Source of the DNA: Acidobacteriota bacterium
GTDB taxonomy: Bacteria > Acidobacteriota > Terriglobia > Terriglobales > Acidobacteriaceae
NCBI GenBank assembly: GCA_021798655.1
Contig: JAJZFE010000412.1
Location: 1 to 5,453 of the forward strand
DNA length: 5,453 nucleotides
Direction of reading: 5' to 3'
Shown in pieces: positions 2,541-5,453 of this stretch; the stretch's first letter is position 1, and each line of letters begins with the position of its first letter. The notes under the pieces were generated by a model. The model had not been told where the DNA came from. It did no database searches and saw only the letters and a list, made by a program, of their open reading frames with translations. The position numbers were made by a program, and so were the translations under genes.

Positions 2541-5453
2541 GCTTTCAGTGAGCCATAGATCGTATGTGTCAGCAGCTCATTCGCTGCGTCCTCCGCAGGC
2601 CACGAAACCTTCAGCTGCAAATGGTTGCAGGACTGGTTCTGCTGCACCTGTGCCATGTGGTACCGCTGGCTGTAAAGCGTCTTGGGCGCTGCCTGCAATG
2701 GCTGGTCGTTGGCTGTCTTCAGCAGGTTAATCCACGGCGGAGAGGTCGGCAGTCCGGAAAACTCCCCCAGCAACAAGGCAACACTCGGAGCACTGCCCAC
2801 CAGTGAAGCCCGCAAGGTTACGAACTCAATCGTTGCCGCAGATCCCGGATCGGCAACCACAATGCTTCCCAGCACCCCATAAGCCTGGTAAGGCACGCCA
2901 TTGTCGGAGTACGTCGTATAGTCGCGCTGCAAGATAGGCCCAACCGATTTATTGGCTCCCGATGGCCCAATCAGCAAACGCCGGTCGCCCGGTTGTACTT
3001 CAATCGAGCGCACTGCGCTCGTGCCGCCGACGATGCTTCTGAACGTGCTCCACACGCTTCCGGATTCCGGCGCCGCGAGCGCACTCATGCGGAACCAGCC
3101 AGTTGTGCCGTCAGCGGCGTACAGCGCAACATCTTCACTGGAGCCATCGTGAAACGTCAGATAGCATCCAGTCTTTGGAAATTTGGTCTCGAATTGATCG
3201 CCAATCGGCAGCCCAACCTCCAGCTCGCCCGCGCCGGGGTCCCATGAGATGACCCGCCGCGAGGTTGTCTTCATATAGGCTGTGCTGCCCTGCACCGTGA
3301 ACTGGTTGAAGTCTCCCAGTCCGATACCTTCCTGAAAAACGACCGTGGAGAATGACGATGCCGAGGTTCCCAGCCCCAGCGTAATCCATGCGTCCGCGTT
3401 CGTCAGCGAAATAAGCCCGATGGTGGTAGACCATACTCTCGTCCCGCTCGATGTCAGCGGAACGGCATTCAGCGGCGGGAAAGCCGTATTCCCGTTCCCA
3501 TAGGTCGTATCCGGCCCACCGGAGTACGTCAGCACGTTACCCACGAACCCCCAGATGCGCCCCAGATGGTACGCGCTCGGCTGGAAGGTCGCCAGCGGTG
3601 GATCGTTGTGGTGCGCGATGGGTGCCAAAATCAGCGCATTCAGCAATTGGTCGGAGTTGGTATCGACGTAGCTCCACGTCCCGCCATTCGGGTTGTTTGG
3701 AATCTCATCGTCGTAGATAAGCGCCGACCCATCCTGCACAGTGCGGTAAATCACAATAGAGCCAGTCTGCGGGTCGGTGCTGTACTGCCCTTGGATCAGC
3801 ACCTGGTACCCGGCATTCAGCGTAATGGCCGCGCTCTGCGCTGAAGTCGTGCTCACACTCCCGTCAACGAGATTGCGATAGCCATATCCCCATGTCCATG
3901 CGCCGGTTGAGGCGTTCGCATAACTGCCTCCATTCTGCCAAGTCGCGGCGCTATCGGTCGTCAAGCTGCCCCGCGTCGTCCTCCATAGGGGTTGCGTCGT
4001 TCCGCTCACGCCGCTCACCGCGATGCTTTGCAGGCTTCCGTTGGAGTCAACTACCTCCTGGCTTGGGCTGATCGGCGTCGTATTCAGGATCGCGGCCAGC
4101 GCAAAGATGTGGCCCGATCCCGTCGTGTAGATGCCGACGCCATCCGAATAGTTTCCAGTGTACTTCTGTCCGGTTACAGAGCAGTTCCAGCCATGCGACA
4201 CATTCGATCCGAAGAGGATGCCGGAGGCCATCGCTGAGGTCGCTGCCACGCTCGACTGCGTAAACGCCGGAGGTAAACCAAACGATGCTCCCGAGGCACA
4301 TGTTCCGTAGACCAGAGCCAGCACCTGGGTGCCCGCTGTTGGAATCGTGATAGCCGTCCCGTTCGTTACGGCATAGCTCACTACACCGCCGCCGGCCTGG
4401 TAGAAGATTCCGAAGATGTTCGCTGTTCCGCCCCACCGGTTGCCGCTGTCGTCGTTGTAAATCACGCTCAGATTCATCGCCGCGTCGAGCGTACACCCCT
4501 GCAACACGTTCATCCCGTTACCGGTGTTCGCCGTTCCAGCCGGACCGGCAATATTGGCGAACTGACTCGCGAGAAACCCGGTCGGAACCGGAACCGCGTT
4601 CGCGACAGGAACCAACCCAGTGCTTGCGGAACCGACGCAAATGCACAGCGGATCGCCCAGCGCCGTCGTGAACTGTGCATATTGAAACCCGCCCACCTCC
4701 GTCAGCGTAACCGCAGCTCCCGCCGTCCATGCTGCGATTGCCCAGTTCGAGGAGGCTGCGAAGGCGATGCCGTTCGAGCGGTTCTGAAAGTTGCTGGTCA
4801 GCAGGCCGCCTGCGCTGCTGGATTGGTACACACCACTGATCTCTGTTCCACTGTTATAACCGTTTCCCGCCGTGCTCCATGCCAGCGAATTTCCCAGCGT
4901 ATAGCCCGCCGGAAGCGCAATCACCGTTCCATTCGCCGCCGTCTGGCCTACTCCAATGCAAACCGATCCGCCGCCCAGAACTGGAATCGTCCCGAAGTTT
5001 CCGGTCAGGCTCGAAGACGTGATAGACGACCATTTTTGCGCGATGCCGACATTCACCCACAGCACATTGTTGTCCGTCACCTTGGAACCCAGCGCCGACG
5101 TGAACACAGGCGGTACCGCTCCAGTCGTCCCGCTGCTTGCGGCCTGGTAGAAATACAGCGTCCCGCTGGCATCTGCTGCCATGATGTATTTTCCATAGGT
5201 CACGGCTGCGCTGCTGGCATAGGTTCCCAGACCCTGATCTTGCCAGACCACCGTATTGTCCAGCGTCGTTCCGCCTGTGTCATTCCAAGGAGCAGGCTCC
5301 GCAGATCCTGTGGTTCCAAACGTCTTCACCTTCTGGATGTGGTTTGCCGCGTCATAAATCAGAAAGCTGGTGGAGTAGTACGTTCCCTTCGCCCATCCTG
5401 GAACGGTCTGCGGCAAAGGCTGTTGCGTCACTGTGGGAGCTTTCGGCGGGGCG
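2534..5453 (-). CDS. Giant modular phage tail protein, 5' end beyond right edge; repeat-rich N-terminal half, tail-hub/nozzle-like C-terminal half
   Basis: Open from the right edge to TAG 2536-2534. A GTG at 5431 would give 965 residues, but it has no Shine-Dalgarno, and the seven codons upstream (Ala-Pro-Pro-Lys-Ala-Pro-Thr) continue the frame without a stop, so the real start probably lies outside. Numbering from the GTG: residues 13-67 and 82-129 carry two copies of a Gly-Thr-Thr-Gly...Pro...Thr-x-Asp-Asn...Val-x-Trp motif. Residues 140-450 are three degenerate modules of about 105 residues. Residues 457-502 hold a third copy of the short motif. From about 540 the protein changes character: AYHLGRIWGFVGNVLTYSGG (620-639), a run of short strands (665-730), EVGLPIGDQF (738-747), TFHDGSSEDVALYAADGTTGWFRM (split at 759-770 and 771-782), and a C-terminus with WPAEDAANELL (944-954). 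The pattern 'RIW...GN.LTYSG...FP' followed by 'surface strands, then GLPIGD' resembles podovirus tail-hub or nozzle proteins (P22 gp10, T7 gp12), at pattern level only. No signal peptide or enzyme motif was seen. A tail structural role is well supported; hub plus adhesin is inferred, and a tail fibre is the alternative. Confidence 0.85.
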   Translation of the reverse strand, partial: APPKAPTVTQQPLPQTVPGWAKGTYYSTSFLIYDAANHIQKVKTFGTTGSAEPAPWNDTGGTTLDNTVVWQDQGLGTYASSAAVTYGKYIMAADASGTLYFYQAASSGTTGAVPPVFTSALGSKVTDNNVLWVNVGIAQKWSSITSSSLTGNFGTIPVLGGGSVCIGVGQTAANGTVIALPAGYTLGNSLAWSTAGNGYNSGTEISGVYQSSSAGGLLTSNFQNRSNGIAFAASSNWAIAAWTAGAAVTLTEVGGFQYAQFTTALGDPLCICVGSASTGLVPVANAVPVPTGFLASQFANIAGPAGTANTGNGMNVLQGCTLDAAMNLSVIYNDDSGNRWGGTANIFGIFYQAGGGVVSYAVTNGTAITIPTAGTQVLALVYGTCASGASFGLPPAFTQSSVAATSAMASGILFGSNVSHGWNCSVTGQKYTGNYSDGVGIYTTGSGHIFALAAILNTTPISPSQEVVDSNGSLQSIAVSGVSGTTQPLWRTTRGSLTTDSAATWQNGGSYANASTGAWTWGYGYRNLVDGSVSTTSAQSAAITLNAGYQVLIQGQYSTDPQTGSIVIYRTVQDGSALIYDDEIPNNPNGGTWSYVDTNSDQLLNALILAPIAHHNDPPLATFQPSAYHLGRIWGFVGNVLTYSGGPDTTYGNGNTAFPPLNAVPLTSSGTRVWSTTIGLISLTNADAWITLGLGTSASSFSTVVFQEGIGLGDFNQFTVQGSTAYMKTTSRRVISWDPGAGELEVGLPIGDQFETKFPKTGCYLTFHDGSSEDVALYAADGTTGWFRMSALAAPESGSVWSTFRSIVGGTSAVRSIEVQPGDRRLLIGPSGANKSVGPILQRDYTTYSDNGVPYQAYGVLGSIVVADPGSAATIEFVTLRASLVGSAPSVALLLGEFSGLPTSPPWINLLKTANDQPLQAAPKTLYSQRYHMAQVQQNQSCNHLQLKVSWPAEDAANELLTHTIYGSLKAE
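3926..4060 (-). repeat. Third copy of the Gly-Thr-Thr / Trp-ending motif, after the 105-residue modules
   Basis: Residues 458-502 of the tail protein (numbered from GTG 5431) read EVVDSNGSLQ, then VSGVSGTTQPLWRTTRGSL, then TTDSAATWQNGG. The spacing of Asp-x-x-Gly, Gly-Thr-Thr-x-Pro, the central Gly, Thr-x-Asp and the terminal Trp-x-x-Gly matches the two N-terminal copies. The three copies therefore bracket the 105-residue modules and mark the border with the hub-like C-terminal half. Confidence 0.55.
4082..5014 (-). repeat. Three degenerate ~105-residue modules in tandem in the large tail protein
   Basis: Anchors recur at near-constant spacing. VCIGVG (residue 157), LCICVG (262) and LALVYG (371) are 105 and 109 residues apart. 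ALPAGYT (172), PVPTGFL (281) and GLPPAFT (385) are 109 and 104 apart. Later in each module comes a Gly-rich turn followed by strands ending in an aromatic/hydrophobic edge: GVYQSSSAGGLL to NWAIAAW, GCTLDAAMNLSVIY to IFGIFY, and WNCSVTGQKYTGNY to IFALAAI. Approximate module limits are 5014-4724, 4723-4397 and 4396-4082. DNA identity is low, so this is old duplication. Beta-sandwich adhesion modules would fit; the function is inferred. Confidence 0.65.
5045..5365 (-). repeat. Two copies of a short Gly-Thr-Thr-Gly / Pro / Asp-Asn-x-Val-x-Trp motif in the tail protein
   Basis: Copy one (residues 23-67, 5365-5231) contains FGTTGSAEPAPWNDTGGTT then LDNTVVWQDQG. Copy two (82-129, 5188-5045) contains SGTTGAVPPVF then VTDNNVLWVNVG. 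Both have Asp-Ala or a similar turn about 17 residues earlier, then Gly-Thr-Thr-Gly, Pro, a Gly, Thr-x-Asp-Asn/Asn-Asn and a Val-x-Trp ending in Gly. Motifs of this kind are common in phage tail and fibre proteins and may form small beta units. Ligand unknown. Confidence 0.6.

Noticed and set aside
4047..4496. Minus-strand 149-codon frame inside the tail gene
   Set aside because: Frame-shifted shadow of the large tail protein with Arg/Gly/Ser-rich product; the main frame continues uninterrupted through the region with module-like conservation.

Overview
The window is a block of tailed-phage (or prophage) structural genes, all on the minus strand and tightly packed. Transcription runs from right to left. 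It holds five coding regions, two of which are cut by the window edges. I see no tRNA, rRNA, CRISPR array, insertion sequence, integrase, packaging or replication gene, so free phage and prophage cannot be told apart. The sequence is GC-rich, with Gly/Ala/Ser/Thr-rich virion-type proteins. A phage of a soil bacterium, perhaps Acidobacteriota, would fit, but the host is only a guess.

Layout in transcription order: (1) 5453-2534, a giant Gly/Ser/Thr-rich tail protein (at least 972 codons) whose frame stays open through the right edge. It has adhesin-like repeats in its N-terminal half and a C-terminal half that resembles, in pattern only, podovirus tail-hub or nozzle proteins. (2) 2530-2303, a 75-residue protein of unknown function starting 3 nt after the previous stop. 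(3) 2239-1577, a 220-residue protein with a GNAT-acetyltransferase-like fold pattern but no recognisable acetyl-CoA loop. (4) 1571-897, a 224-residue Gln/Ala/Gly-rich protein that starts Met-Cys, has a Gly/Ala-rich hydrophobic stretch and ends in an Ala/Pro tail encoded by a 15-bp tandem repeat. (5) 886 to the left edge, a Gln-rich, probably coiled-coil protein of at least 295 residues with no stop in the window.

Gaps between genes are 3, 63, 5 and 10 nt. Each of the four visible starts has a Shine-Dalgarno sequence, two of them overlapping the preceding stop codon or lying just beside it. The block therefore looks like one late transcript. No internal promoter or terminator was found.

The order (large tail protein, small gene, GNAT-like protein, Met-Cys/Gly-Ala protein, long Gln-rich protein) recalls the T7-type order of tail tube protein gp12 followed by the internal or ejected virion proteins gp13, gp14 and gp15. 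The working hypothesis is that this is the tail hub plus DNA-ejection module of a divergent podovirus-like phage. This rests on order, composition and fold patterns, not on demonstrated homology.
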